Assembly (NCBI RefSeq): GCF_005771435.1
Contig: NZ_VANI01000014.1
Coordinates: forward strand, 62,001-126,000
Direction of reading: 5' to 3'
From: Microbulbifer harenosus
GTDB lineage: Bacteria; Pseudomonadota; Gammaproteobacteria; Pseudomonadales; Cellvibrionaceae
DNA length: 64,000 nucleotides
Part shown: positions 36,114 to 44,840 of the stretch, in pieces
Numbering within the stretch: position 1 is the stretch's first letter
Layout of the letters: each line of letters opens with the position of its first letter
Translations under genes and position numbers: made by a program
Notes under the pieces: generated by a model
Databases searched by the model: none
Told to the model about the DNA's origin: nothing
The model's input: only the letters and a program-made list of their open reading frames with translations

Positions 36114-38492
36114 TCAGTTGCCGTCAGAAACAAACTTGGACAGCAGGCGGATATACGCCACCTGATACATGTTGTGGTTTTCGGTGACCGCCCAGGAGTT
36201 CAGCGGCCAGCTGGTATTGAAGTCGAGGAATGACTTCTGTGCGGGCTGGCCGTAGGGCGGTGCCGGTGGGGCGATACCGCAGCGGGCGTTGTTTTCCGGG
36301 CTGCCGCAGCTGTTGGGGCAGCAGGTGTCCCAATCGTAGCTGGGGTTAGGGCCGCCCACCAGGAAGCCCGGGGCCGGACCGTAGGAAGAACCGGAAACGG
36401 AATCCCACTGCGGGCTGCCGTCGGTAAACCAGCTGTGGTAGAAGCTGTCCACCGAGTTCTCCGCACCGAACTCACCCATATTGGACAGGTACACCTTGCC
36501 CTGTGGATTGACGCCGTGCAGGTAGTTGAGGTTACGCAGGGCGGCGTTGCGCGCGGCGGTTTCTCCTGGCGTGCCCGCGTTGTACTGGAGCTGGTCCAGA
36601 AACAGGTTGCCCTGGTGCGCCTGACTGCGGTTGCTGCCCCAGGTGTACTGCGGGATGTAAGCGCGATAGGCATCGCTGTTGCCGGTAACCGCCGGCCAGT
36701 TGTCATCGCCATTCATGCCCGTGGCATAGGTACTGCGGATACTGCTGGCGACGCTGCCGTCCACACCGGGTAGAGACGCGAAGTAGAGCAATGCATGCTG
36801 CAACTCCGTTTCCCAGATGGATACCCAGCTCCACTCCATGAGATGCGCTGTCTGATAGTTACTCTCCACATAGCTGCGATACGCCGCTTTGCCGGTGGCG
36901 CGGTAGAGGTTGATCGCCGCTATCAGGCTCTTGGCGAAGCGGCCGTAGTCATCCACTTCCTGTTCGCCGGCGGCAACACCGTTATCGGCGTTGTGGAAAG
37001 TGACGGCGGGATTGGCTTGTGCCCACTGCCACGCGGACTCCGCGCGCGCGCTCAGGTCTGCGGCGTAGCTCTGCATGCCCGGCATCTGCCCGAGTACGTG
37101 GCTGCCGAGGGCGAAGGCGGCGGCGCTGCTGTAGGTGGCGGCGGTGGTGGCAGGGCCATAGGTACTGGCGCCACTGGCAGCAGACGGCGGGCTGGCGTGA
37201 GACAGGCCCATCACCGAGAGTACGGAACCGTTACTCTCCTGCATGCGCACCAGCCAGTCCATGCCCCATTTCACCTCATCCAGCAGGTCGGGCATGCCGT
37301 TGCCGGATTCTGGAATATTGAAATCGTCGGTCCACACTGCGGGGTTTTCGCGGTAGCTGTGGAGCAGCGAAATCAGGTAGTCCGCATGCCAGTTGGTGTA
37401 CTTGTTGTAATCGCCCGCGTCGTACCAGCCTCCGCGCAGATCCCTTTCACTGGATGCGTCGCCAGTAGCATTGTACCGGCGCGCCTGCGGATCCTGCCCG
37501 GCGCCCAGATGGCTCGCCCCGTCGGCCCAGCGGGCATCGGCATAGGGCGCCTGCTTGGGGAAACCGACGCGCTGGTAGAAGAAGGTGCGCACCGCTTGCT
37601 CGAGCACCGGCCGGTACACATCCGCGGCGATGCGGAACTCCGCCGAGCGCAATTCGCCGGACGCATCAGCGAGGATGTAATCGCCACTGGCGGTCACCGC
37701 AGAAAAGTCCACATGCCAGACGCGGTCGCCAGAAAACTCTGCCGTGGCCCCACCATTCCAGGCTTGCGGTTGTGCCGTATGCACGATCTGGCCGTTGTCG
37801 GTATTCACCACGTGTATCTCAGCGGGTGGCGAGTAGCTGTCGGCGGCGTCATAGCCCTGCTGCGGGTCGCGCAACACCGCCACTTTCTCGCTGTTCGGCA
37901 GATAGCCGAACTGATCCACCGTAATAAAGCCGCTCTGCTCATAGCTCAGATAACCACTGCCGGAACCGCCGGACGACGAAGACGTCGACGAGCCGGAGGA
38001 GGAGCTGGAAGACGACGATGAGCTGCCGCCGGAAGAGCTGGACGAACTGCTTGAGGAGCTGCTGCTGGAACTGCTTGAGGAACTCGAAGACGAGCTGCTG
38101 CTGGATGAAGAGCTGCTCGAACCGCCGGATGAGCTGCCGCCCTCCGTATGGACGGTCACGGCTACGGTGTCAAGGCCTCCCGGGCTGGCAATAAAGCCGA
38201 TACTGACCTGGCCGTTGACGCCGATAGTACTGTTATAGGCCGCGGGCCCCACCACATAGTGGTCGCCGCTTTGGGACAGTACCACCCCGTTCCACATCTG
38301 GGTGATCTCCGCGTCCAGGTCGAACTCCACCGTCCAGTTGGAAATTGGTGCGGTTTCGTCATTCAGCACGACGATTTCCGCCTGAGCGCCTTGTCCCCAA
38401 TCGTTGGTGACGTTCATTGTCGCCTGGGCGGCGAATACCGCCGGCGCGGCAAAGCACACCGTGGCGGACAGTAATAAATGCGACAAACGCAT
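36114..38492 (-). CDS. Secreted endoglucanase: CBM2, polyserine linker, GH9
   Basis: Extracellular cellulase of 792 residues. A signal peptide (about 1-21, cut after AVFA) is followed by a family 2 cellulose-binding module (about 22-116, with WTVEFDLDAEI and the aromatic WNG surface), a linker of about 63 residues made almost only of Ser and Gly (118-180), an N-terminal Ig-like domain (from SGFITVDQFGYLPN), and the GH9 barrel (about 290-785). GH9 active-site signs are GGWYDAGDYNKY (Asp near 358-361) and the proton-donor Glu in VTENHNMYQVAY near 771. A Cys-rich insert (DTCCPNSCGS) is present near the end. ATG 38492 has GGAGG 8 bases upstream. Such linkers mark Saccharophagus and Microbulbifer-type carbohydrases. 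Confidence 0.95.
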   Translation of the reverse strand: MRLSHLLLSATVCFAAPAVFAAQATMNVTNDWGQGAQAEIVVLNDETAPISNWTVEFDLDAEITQMWNGVVLSQSGDHYVVGPAAYNSTIGVNGQVSIGFIASPGGLDTVAVTVHTEGGSSSGGSSSSSSSSSSSSSSSSSSSSSSSSSSSSSSGGSSSSSSSSSSGSSTSSSSGGSGSGYLSYEQSGFITVDQFGYLPNSEKVAVLRDPQQGYDAADSYSPPAEIHVVNTDNGQIVHTAQPQAWNGGATAEFSGDRVWHVDFSAVTASGDYILADASGELRSAEFRIAADVYRPVLEQAVRTFFYQRVGFPKQAPYADARWADGASHLGAGQDPQARRYNATGDASSERDLRGGWYDAGDYNKYTNWHADYLISLLHSYRENPAVWTDDFNIPESGNGMPDLLDEVKWGMDWLVRMQESNGSVLSVMGLSHASPPSAASGASTYGPATTAATYSSAAAFALGSHVLGQMPGMQSYAADLSARAESAWQWAQANPAVTFHNADNGVAAGEQEVDDYGRFAKSLIAAINLYRATGKAAYRSYVESNYQTAHLMEWSWVSIWETELQHALLYFASLPGVDGSVASSIRSTYATGMNGDDNWPAVTGNSDAYRAYIPQYTWGSNRSQAHQGNLFLDQLQYNAGTPGETAARNAALRNLNYLHGVNPQGKVYLSNMGEFGAENSVDSFYHSWFTDGSPQWDSVSGSSYGPAPGFLVGGPNPSYDWDTCCPNSCGSPENNARCGIAPPAPPYGQPAQKSFLDFNTSWPLNSWAVTENHNMYQVAYIRLLSKFVSDGN
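37953..38141 (-). repeat. Low-complexity Ser-codon tract encoding the cellulase linker
   Basis: About 189 bases of mixed AGC, TCG, TCC and AGT-type serine codons with a few Gly codons. The codons are mixed rather than one repeated triplet, which limits slippage. It separates the CBM2 and GH9 modules. Confidence 0.9.
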
Positions 38493-38707
38493 TGCGTGGA
38501 CCTCCATTTTCTCTCGGTTTTTTTATGGATGTGAATCTCTGCGAGATTCGTATGAAATGTATGACTTTTTATAAGGCCGTTATAAAGACGTACGAGAGAG
38601 GGTTGGTGAGAGGGCACAGTTCACGCACACCGGGTAAAAATCCGGAAGTGGAAACGGCGTCACGTAGGCAGGTGAATTCAGGCGCTAGAAAAGTGATGAC
38701 GCGCCCA

Positions 38708-38733
38708 TAAAAAAGGGCTGCCAAGGGCAGCCC
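38708..38733 (-). terminator. Rho-independent terminator of aceA
   Basis: Read on the minus strand: stem GGGCTGCC / GGCAGCCC (38726-38733 and 38715-38722) with a 3-base loop, followed by six T (38709-38714). Confidence 0.85.
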
Positions 38734-38794
38734 GAAGTGAGTGAAGCGATTTCTCAGGGATACTCGCTTTTGGAACCTGGTTAACTCTTATCCA

Positions 38795-40393
38795 TTAACC
38801 GAACTGGTTCATGGTGTTGTCTTTACCCGCGGCCTTCAGCGCGGCTTCACCGGCGAAGTACTCCTTATGGTCGTCGCCCATGTCGGAGCCGGCCATGTTC
38901 TGGTGTTTCACGCAGGCGATACCCTGGCGGATTTCCTTGCGCTGCACACCTTCCACGTAGCCGAGCATGCCTTTTTCGCCGAAGTATTCCTTGGCCAGGT
39001 TGTCGGTAGACAGAGCCGCGGTGTGGTAGGTCGGCAGGGTGATGAGGTGGTGGAAAATACCCGCTTCGCGTGCCGCATCCGCCTGGAAGGTGCGGATTTT
39101 CTCGTCCGCGGCCTTGGACAGCTCGGTGTCGTCGTACTCGGCGCTCATCAGGTTGTCCCGCTTGTAGGCGGACACGTCTTTGCCTTCCTCCTGCCAGGCG
39201 TCGAATACCTGCTGACGGAAGTTCAGGGTCCAGTTGAAGGACGGGCTGTTGTTGTACACCAGCTTGGCGTCCGGCACCTGCTTGCGGATTTCATCCATCA
39301 TGGCGCCGATCTGACGCACGTGGGGCTTCTCGGTTTCGATCCAGATCAGGTCCGCGCCGTTCTGCAGTGAGGTCACGCTGTCGAGTACACAGCGGGCTTC
39401 GCCGGTGCCTTTCCTGAACTGGAACAGGTTGGAGGGCAGGCGTTTCGGACGCAGCAGTTTGCCATCGCGGTTGATGATCACGTCGCCGTTGGCCAGGTCG
39501 CCCGGGGCCACTTCTTCGCAATCCAGGAAGGAATTGTACTGGTCGCCCAGGTCGCCCGGCTCGCGGGTCACGGCGATCTGCTTGGTAAGACCGGCGCCCA
39601 GGGAGTCGGTACGGGCAACGATCACGCCATTGTCCACGCCCAGCTCAAGGAAGGCATAGCGCACAGCGCGAATCTTGGCGAGGAAGTCTTCGTGAGGCAC
39701 GGTGACCTTGCCGTCCTGGTGACCGCACTGTTTCTCGTCGGAAACCTGGTTTTCGATCTGGATGCAGCAGGCGCCAGCCTCGATCATTTTCTTCGCCAGC
39801 AGGTAGGTGGCCTCGGCATTACCGAAACCGGCGTCGATGTCCGCGATGATCGGCACAACGTGAGTGACGTGGTTGTCGATCTGGTTCAGGATAGATTTTT
39901 CCTTCACCTGGTCGCCGGCTTCACGAGCGGCGTCCAGCTCGCGGAACAGTCCGCCCAGCTCACGGGCGTCCGCCTGGCGCAGGAAGGTATAGAGCTCTTC
40001 GATCAGGGCCGCCACGGACGTTTTCTCGTGCATGGACTGGTCCGGCAGCGGGCCGAATTCACTGCGCAGGGCGGCAACCATCCAGCCGGACAGGTACAGG
40101 TAGCGGCGGTCGGTCTTGCCTTCAAAGTGCTTCTTGATGGAAATCATTTTCTGCTGGCCGATAAAGCCGTGCCAGCAGCCCAGAGACTGGGTGTACTTGG
40201 AGCTGTCTTTGTCATACGCGGCCATGTCCTTGCGCATGATGTCAGCGGTGTAACGAGCGATCTCCAGACCATTCTGGAACCTGTTCTGCAGGCGCATACG
40301 GGCCACGGATTCCGGGTTGATGGCATCCCAGGAGGCGCCATTGGCTTTGCAGAGCTTTGCGGCTTTTTCGATTTCTTGAGCGTAGGTGGACAT
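38795..40393 (-). CDS. aceA: Isocitrate lyase
   Basis: Splits isocitrate to succinate and glyoxylate, the first step of the glyoxylate shunt; 532 residues, the long form of Pseudomonas and relatives rather than the 434-residue E. coli type. Visible are PIIADIDAGFGNAEATYLLA (metal site), the catalytic EKQCGHQDGKVTVPHEDFLA form of the KKCGH loop, and YNNSPSFNWTLNF. ATG 40393 is preferred because GAGGA lies at ribosome spacing; the ATG at 40399, two codons longer, is too near to it. It is divergent from a LysR gene and ends at a terminator. The malate synthase gene lies beyond the regulator. Confidence 0.96.
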   Translation of the reverse strand: MSTYAQEIEKAAKLCKANGASWDAINPESVARMRLQNRFQNGLEIARYTADIMRKDMAAYDKDSSKYTQSLGCWHGFIGQQKMISIKKHFEGKTDRRYLYLSGWMVAALRSEFGPLPDQSMHEKTSVAALIEELYTFLRQADARELGGLFRELDAAREAGDQVKEKSILNQIDNHVTHVVPIIADIDAGFGNAEATYLLAKKMIEAGACCIQIENQVSDEKQCGHQDGKVTVPHEDFLAKIRAVRYAFLELGVDNGVIVARTDSLGAGLTKQIAVTREPGDLGDQYNSFLDCEEVAPGDLANGDVIINRDGKLLRPKRLPSNLFQFRKGTGEARCVLDSVTSLQNGADLIWIETEKPHVRQIGAMMDEIRKQVPDAKLVYNNSPSFNWTLNFRQQVFDAWQEEGKDVSAYKRDNLMSAEYDDTELSKAADEKIRTFQADAAREAGIFHHLITLPTYHTAALSTDNLAKEYFGEKGMLGYVEGVQRKEIRQGIACVKHQNMAGSDMGDDHKEYFAGEAALKAAGKDNTMNQFG

Positions 40394-40513
40394 GGGCATC
40401 TTTCCTCAACGTTCCTTAAAAAGGTGACTGCGATCAGGTTGTGCGTATCCTAGGAGTGCTGGCATAATTTGGCTAATTTATTGTCACAATTCCCGCTATC
40501 CAAGCGGTGAATA

Positions 40514-40528
40514 TGTGGCTGAGCCACT
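40514..40528. promoter_or_regulatory. Possible LysR-type operator between aceA and its divergent regulator
   Basis: A small palindrome GTGGC-TGA-GCCAC at 40515-40527 with T at 40514 and A at 40526 fits the T-N11-A pattern of LysR-regulator sites. It lies about 120 bases before the aceA start and 75 before the regulator start. Confidence 0.35.
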
Positions 40529-40601
40529 TGTGAAACCTGAGCCGGCGACAGAACAAGAGCCGGTTTGAAACGGTCACAAAAGCCCATCGGGAGCCCCGCC
40601 A

Positions 40602-41537
40602 ATGAATCTGGAACGCGCTGACCTGAACCTGCTGGTCTACCTGGATGTACTGTTGCGTGAGCGCAATGTGACCCGCGCCGCCAACCAGCTGGGCCTGTCC
40701 CAGCCCGCCATGAGCAACGGCCTCAAGCGCCTGCGTGAGCTGTTTGACGACCCGCTGCTGGTGCGCACTCGCGAGGGTATGATGCCCACCGAGCGCGCCA
40801 TGGAGCTGCAGCCGATGGTGCGCGAAGCGCTCGCCGCCATCGATCAGGTCATCCAGCCCAACCGGGATTTCTCTCCCGCCGAGGCGCGCCGTACCTTCCG
40901 CATCATGGCCAGTGACTATGCGGAATCCACCTTGATTCCACCGCTGTTGAAGCAGCTGCGGGTGAGCGCCCCCGGTATCAGTCTAGACATCATGACGCCG
41001 AGTGACGTGAGCTTCGTGGATGTTGAGCAGGGCAAGGTGGATATGGTGATCAACCGCTTCGACTCCATGCCCCAAAGCTTTCACCAGGCAACCATTTGGA
41101 GCGACAGCTTCTCTTGCGTGATGCGCGCGGATAATCCCATCCTGCAAGACTACAATCTGGAGAGTTATCTGCGCGCACAGCACATCTGGGTGAGCAAGAC
41201 CGGCATGGGCGTGGGCGTAGGGGTCAACCCCGAAGATGTGCAGCGCCTGGGTTGGGTGGACGAGGCCATTGGGCGGCACGGCCGCAAGCGGGACATTTCC
41301 GTGTTTACGCGCCACTACCAGGTGGCAATGCTACTGGCGGAACAGAGTGACCTGATCGTCACCGTGCCCACGCGGCTGGCGCAATTGGCGTGTAACAATC
41401 CGCGCGTGGTACTGCGCGATCCGCCGCTCAAGATCCCGCCGCTGGAGCTCAAGATGGCCTGGAGTCCGCTTCTGCAGCAGAGTGCGCCACATCGCTGGAT
41501 GCGGCGTCTGATTCTGGATGTTGGCCGTCAGCTCTGA
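40602..41537 (+). CDS. LysR-family transcriptional regulator beside aceA
   Basis: A 311-residue regulator: winged HTH at 1-65 (LNLLVYLDVLLRERNVTRAA, LGLSQPAMSNGLKRLRELFD) and a periplasmic-binding-like effector domain (FRIMASDYAESTLIPPLLKQ onward). It resembles the NodD/LinR-like branch by its LxVxLDVLLRERNVTRAA start. ATG 40602 has GGGAG upstream. Because it is divergent from aceA and sits before glcB, a role in acetate or glyoxylate control is likely, but not shown. Confidence 0.9.
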   Translation: MNLERADLNLLVYLDVLLRERNVTRAANQLGLSQPAMSNGLKRLRELFDDPLLVRTREGMMPTERAMELQPMVREALAAIDQVIQPNRDFSPAEARRTFRIMASDYAESTLIPPLLKQLRVSAPGISLDIMTPSDVSFVDVEQGKVDMVINRFDSMPQSFHQATIWSDSFSCVMRADNPILQDYNLESYLRAQHIWVSKTGMGVGVGVNPEDVQRLGWVDEAIGRHGRKRDISVFTRHYQVAMLLAEQSDLIVTVPTRLAQLACNNPRVVLRDPPLKIPPLELKMAWSPLLQQSAPHRWMRRLILDVGRQL

Positions 41538-41666
41538 CTTTGGTCGACATCTAAATTCATTTCACGAATATTGAGTATCGCACCTATAAATTAGTGGTAT
41601 GGACGGTCGCCTGTTTAGAATGCGGCGAAACCCATCAGTACCCATTACCAGTACAAGAGGTCATTC

Positions 41667-43841
41667 ATGACGGAAAGAATCCGTATTGGCGGTCTGCAGA
41701 TTGCCACAGAGCTGCACGCATTGATTGCGGAAGACGTTATCCCGGGCACCGGAGTCAGTGCCGACGTGTTCTGGGCGGAATTCGAGAACATCGTGAATGA
41801 CCTGGCGCCGGTCAACCGCGCGCTACTGCAAAAGCGCGACGACATCCAGGCCCGCATGGACCAGTGGTACAGCGAAAACCCCCGGGGCTACCGGGATCTC
41901 GACAGTTACAAGGCATTCCTGAAAGAAATCGGCTATCTGGTGGACGAGCCTGCGGACTTCAGCGCGAAAACCGAAAACGTCGACGCGGAAATTGCCACTA
42001 TGGCCGGCCCTCAGCTGGTAGTGCCGGTGATGAACGCCCGCTACGCCCTGAATGCGGCCAACGCCCGCTGGGGAAGCCTTTACGATGCACTGTACGGCAC
42101 CGACGTAATCAGCGAAGACAATGGCGCGGAAAAGGCCGGTGCGTACAACCCGGTGCGTGGCGAAAAGGTCATCGCCTATGCCCGGGACTTTCTCGACCAG
42201 GCTGCACCCCTCAGCGGTGTCAGTCACTGCGATGTGACTGCCTATCGCATCAACGGTTCGCTATTGGAGGCGGAGCTCGCCAACGGCAAGGTAGCCGCGT
42301 TGAAAAACAGCCGCCAGTTTGAAGGTTATCTCGGCAGTCCCGAGGCGCCGGAAGCCATCCTGCTCAGCCACAATGGCCTGCACTTTGAAATCCAGATCGA
42401 CCGCGCTAGCCCCATCGGCAAGACCGACAAGGCCGGGATAAAGGACATCCTGGTGGAATCCGCCCTCACTACCATCATGGACTGCGAAGACTCCGTCGCT
42501 GCGGTAGACGCGGAAGACAAGGTGGTGGTGTACCGCAACTGGCTCGGCCTGATGAAAGGCGATCTGCAGGAAAAGCTCAACAAGAACGGCCGGGAAATCC
42601 TGCGCACGCTCAACCCGGATCGCGAATATACCGGTGCCGAGGGCGGCACACTGACACTGCCAGGGCGCAGCCTCATGTTTATTCGCAACGTCGGCCACTT
42701 GATGACCAACGATGCGGTACTGGACAAAGACGGCAACGAAGTGCCGGAAGGCATTCTCGACGGCATGGTAACCACCTTGATCGCCATGCACGATCTTCGC
42801 GGCAACGGGCCGCACAAGAACTCCCGCGCCGGCAGCGTATATATCGTGAAACCGAAAATGCACGGGCCGGAAGAGGTGGCGTTTGCCAATACCCTGTTCA
42901 ACCGCATTGAAGATGCACTGGGTCTCGCCCGTAACACGGTGAAAATGGGCATCATGGACGAGGAGCGCCGCACAACCGTCAACCTCAAGGCGTGTATTGC
43001 CGCAGCGAAGGAGCGGGTGGTATTCATCAACACCGGTTTCCTGGACCGCACCGGCGACGAGATTCATACCTCCATGCTGGCCGGCCCGATGATTCGCAAA
43101 GGTGAGATGAAACAGTCGAAATGGATTACCGCTTACGAAGACTGGAACGTCGACACTGGTCTCGCCACCGGCCTCAAGGGGCGCGCGCAGATCGGTAAGG
43201 GTATGTGGGCCATGCCGGACATGATGGCGGCAATGATGGAGGCCAAAATCGGCCACCCGCAAGCCGGTGCCAACACCGCCTGGGTGCCGTCACCCACCGC
43301 CGCCACCCTGCACGCGCTGCATTACCACAAGGTGGATGTGGCTAAGGTTCAGGAGGAGTTGGCAAAACGCAAGCGCGCGAACCTTGATGACATTTTGACA
43401 GTACCGGTAGCGGATGACCCCGCGTGGAGCGCGGAGGAAATTCAGCGGGAGCTGGACAACAACGCCCAGGGTATTCTCGGCTATGTGGTGCGCTGGATTG
43501 ATCAAGGCGTGGGCTGCTCTAAGGTGCCGGATATTCACGACGTCGGATTGATGGAGGACCGCGCCACCCTGCGGATTTCCTCCCAGCACATTGCCAACTG
43601 GCTGAAACAGGGCATCTGCACCCGCGCCCAGGTAGAGGAGACCATGCGCCGCATGGCGGCTGTTGTTGACCGCCAGAACGCCAATGATCCGGCCTACCGG
43701 GACATGTCGCCAAACTTTGACGGGAACATCGCCTTCCAGGCTGCCTGTGAGCTGGTGTTTGAGGGCTGCGCGCAACCCAACGGCTATACCGAGCCGGTGT
43801 TGCACCGCCGTCGCCGTGAGTTCAAGGCGAGCCAGCGCTGA
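41667..43841 (+). CDS. glcB: Malate synthase G
   Basis: Condenses glyoxylate with acetyl-CoA to malate; 724 residues, the monomeric G isoform. Signs are [16 protein letters not shown] at the start, [19 protein letters not shown] with the Mg-binding acidic residues, [39 protein letters not shown] and [17 protein letters not shown]. The C-terminal plug domain has [25 protein letters not shown] 41667 has AGAGG upstream. With aceA it completes the shunt; a terminator follows. Confidence 0.97.
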   Translation: MTERIRIGGLQIATELHALIAEDVIPGTGVSADVFWAEFENIVNDLAPVNRALLQKRDDIQARMDQWYSENPRGYRDLDSYKAFLKEIGYLVDEPADFSAKTENVDAEIATMAGPQLVVPVMNARYALNAANARWGSLYDALYGTDVISEDNGAEKAGAYNPVRGEKVIAYARDFLDQAAPLSGVSHCDVTAYRINGSLLEAELANGKVAALKNSRQFEGYLGSPEAPEAILLSHNGLHFEIQIDRASPIGKTDKAGIKDILVESALTTIMDCEDSVAAVDAEDKVVVYRNWLGLMKGDLQEKLNKNGREILRTLNPDREYTGAEGGTLTLPGRSLMFIRNVGHLMTNDAVLDKDGNEVPEGILDGMVTTLIAMHDLRGNGPHKNSRAGSVYIVKPKMHGPEEVAFANTLFNRIEDALGLARNTVKMGIMDEERRTTVNLKACIAAAKERVVFINTGFLDRTGDEIHTSMLAGPMIRKGEMKQSKWITAYEDWNVDTGLATGLKGRAQIGKGMWAMPDMMAAMMEAKIGHPQAGANTAWVPSPTAATLHALHYHKVDVAKVQEELAKRKRANLDDILTVPVADDPAWSAEEIQRELDNNAQGILGYVVRWIDQGVGCSKVPDIHDVGLMEDRATLRISSQHIANWLKQGICTRAQVEETMRRMAAVVDRQNANDPAYRDMSPNFDGNIAFQAACELVFEGCAQPNGYTEPVLHRRRREFKASQR

Positions 43842-43863
43842 TAGGAACCCCTGAACGTCAATT

Positions 43864-43887
43864 GCCCCGCCACGTGCGGGGCTTTTT
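43864..43887 (+). terminator. Rho-independent terminator of glcB
   Basis: Stem GCCCCGC (43864-43870) / GCGGGGC (43876-43882), loop CACGT, then five T. Confidence 0.85.
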
Positions 43888-43992
43888 ATTTGTGCACGCT
43901 GCGCGGATTATTTGTGTAAGCTCAACAGGATCCCGGTTCGTTCCAGAGGGGTAAACGATGTGTGACCCTCTCTGCATTTATTGAGTTTTCAC

Positions 43993-44829
43993 ATGGCCAT
44001 GAAGTACAGCGAGCTGAAATTTCAGCGTTATTGTCTTGCCAGCGACGATACTGAATGCACCGAAGTATCCCAGCTTCTGGCGCCGGAAATCGCGGTGGGT
44101 ATCAGTTACAACGGCCTCAATCACGCGGTGATGATGGCGACCCCGGAGGACCTTGAAGACTTTGCCCTCGGCTTCAGTTTCACCAGCGGGATTGTGGATC
44201 AGCGCGAGCAGATACTCGATGTGGAAATGGCATCGGTGGAGGAGGGGGTGCTGCTGGAAATCACTCTCAGCCAGCGCGCACTCAGCCGTTTGAAGCAGCA
44301 GCGCCGCAATCTGGCTGGCAGTAGTGGCTGTGGTCTCTGCGGAGTGGAGGCGCTGTCTCAGGTGTTGTCCATCGACGGGGTGGCGGAGGAAAAACTCAGC
44401 TGTGACTTTTTCTCGCCGCTTCCGCCAATTCCCCATCTCTCGGAACTGCGTGGGCGTTTTCTCGCCGCGCAGAAGAATCGTCAATTGCGCGGCGCGATGC
44501 ACTGCGCGCTTTACGTCGATCAATCCGGCGAAACCGTGCTGTGCCGGGAAGATATCGGCCGGCACAATGCGCTCGACAAATTGCTCGGTGCCTGTCTGGT
44601 GGAAGGGGTGGACATTCGGCGCGGGTTTGTCGCCATTACCAGTCGTTGCAGTCTGGAACTGATACAAAAATCAGTGCGCGCCGGCGTCGGCACGCTCGTC
44701 AGTTTGTCATCACCATCAGACATCAGTGTGCGCTGGGCGCGGCGCTATCGGCTGAACCTGCTGCACCAGCCCGCAAGCGATGCTCCGCGAATTTACAGCG
44801 GCTCTGACATTCAGGAAAAAAACCTGTAA
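43993..44829 (+). CDS. fdhD: Formate dehydrogenase accessory sulfurtransferase FdhD
   Basis: Delivers sulfur from a cysteine desulfurase to the molybdenum cofactor so that formate dehydrogenase becomes active; about 278 residues. The catalytic pair of Cys is in SSGCGLCGVEAL, the conserved EDLEDFALGFSF is upstream, and EDIGRHNALDKLLG with FVAITSRCSLELIQKSVRAG follows. Start choice is open: ATG 43993 and ATG 43999 are four codons apart from TTG 43981, none with a strong ribosome binding site. It ends 11 bases before the oxidoreductase gene, so the two form one operon. Confidence 0.93.
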   Translation: MAMKYSELKFQRYCLASDDTECTEVSQLLAPEIAVGISYNGLNHAVMMATPEDLEDFALGFSFTSGIVDQREQILDVEMASVEEGVLLEITLSQRALSRLKQQRRNLAGSSGCGLCGVEALSQVLSIDGVAEEKLSCDFFSPLPPIPHLSELRGRFLAAQKNRQLRGAMHCALYVDQSGETVLCREDIGRHNALDKLLGACLVEGVDIRRGFVAITSRCSLELIQKSVRAGVGTLVSLSSPSDISVRWARRYRLNLLHQPASDAPRIYSGSDIQEKNL

Positions 44830-44840
44830 AGGAATTGCCA

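Noticed and set aside
37953..38141. Repetitive tract that could suggest a CRISPR array
   Set aside because: No constant repeat and spacer pattern; it encodes the Ser/Gly linker in frame.
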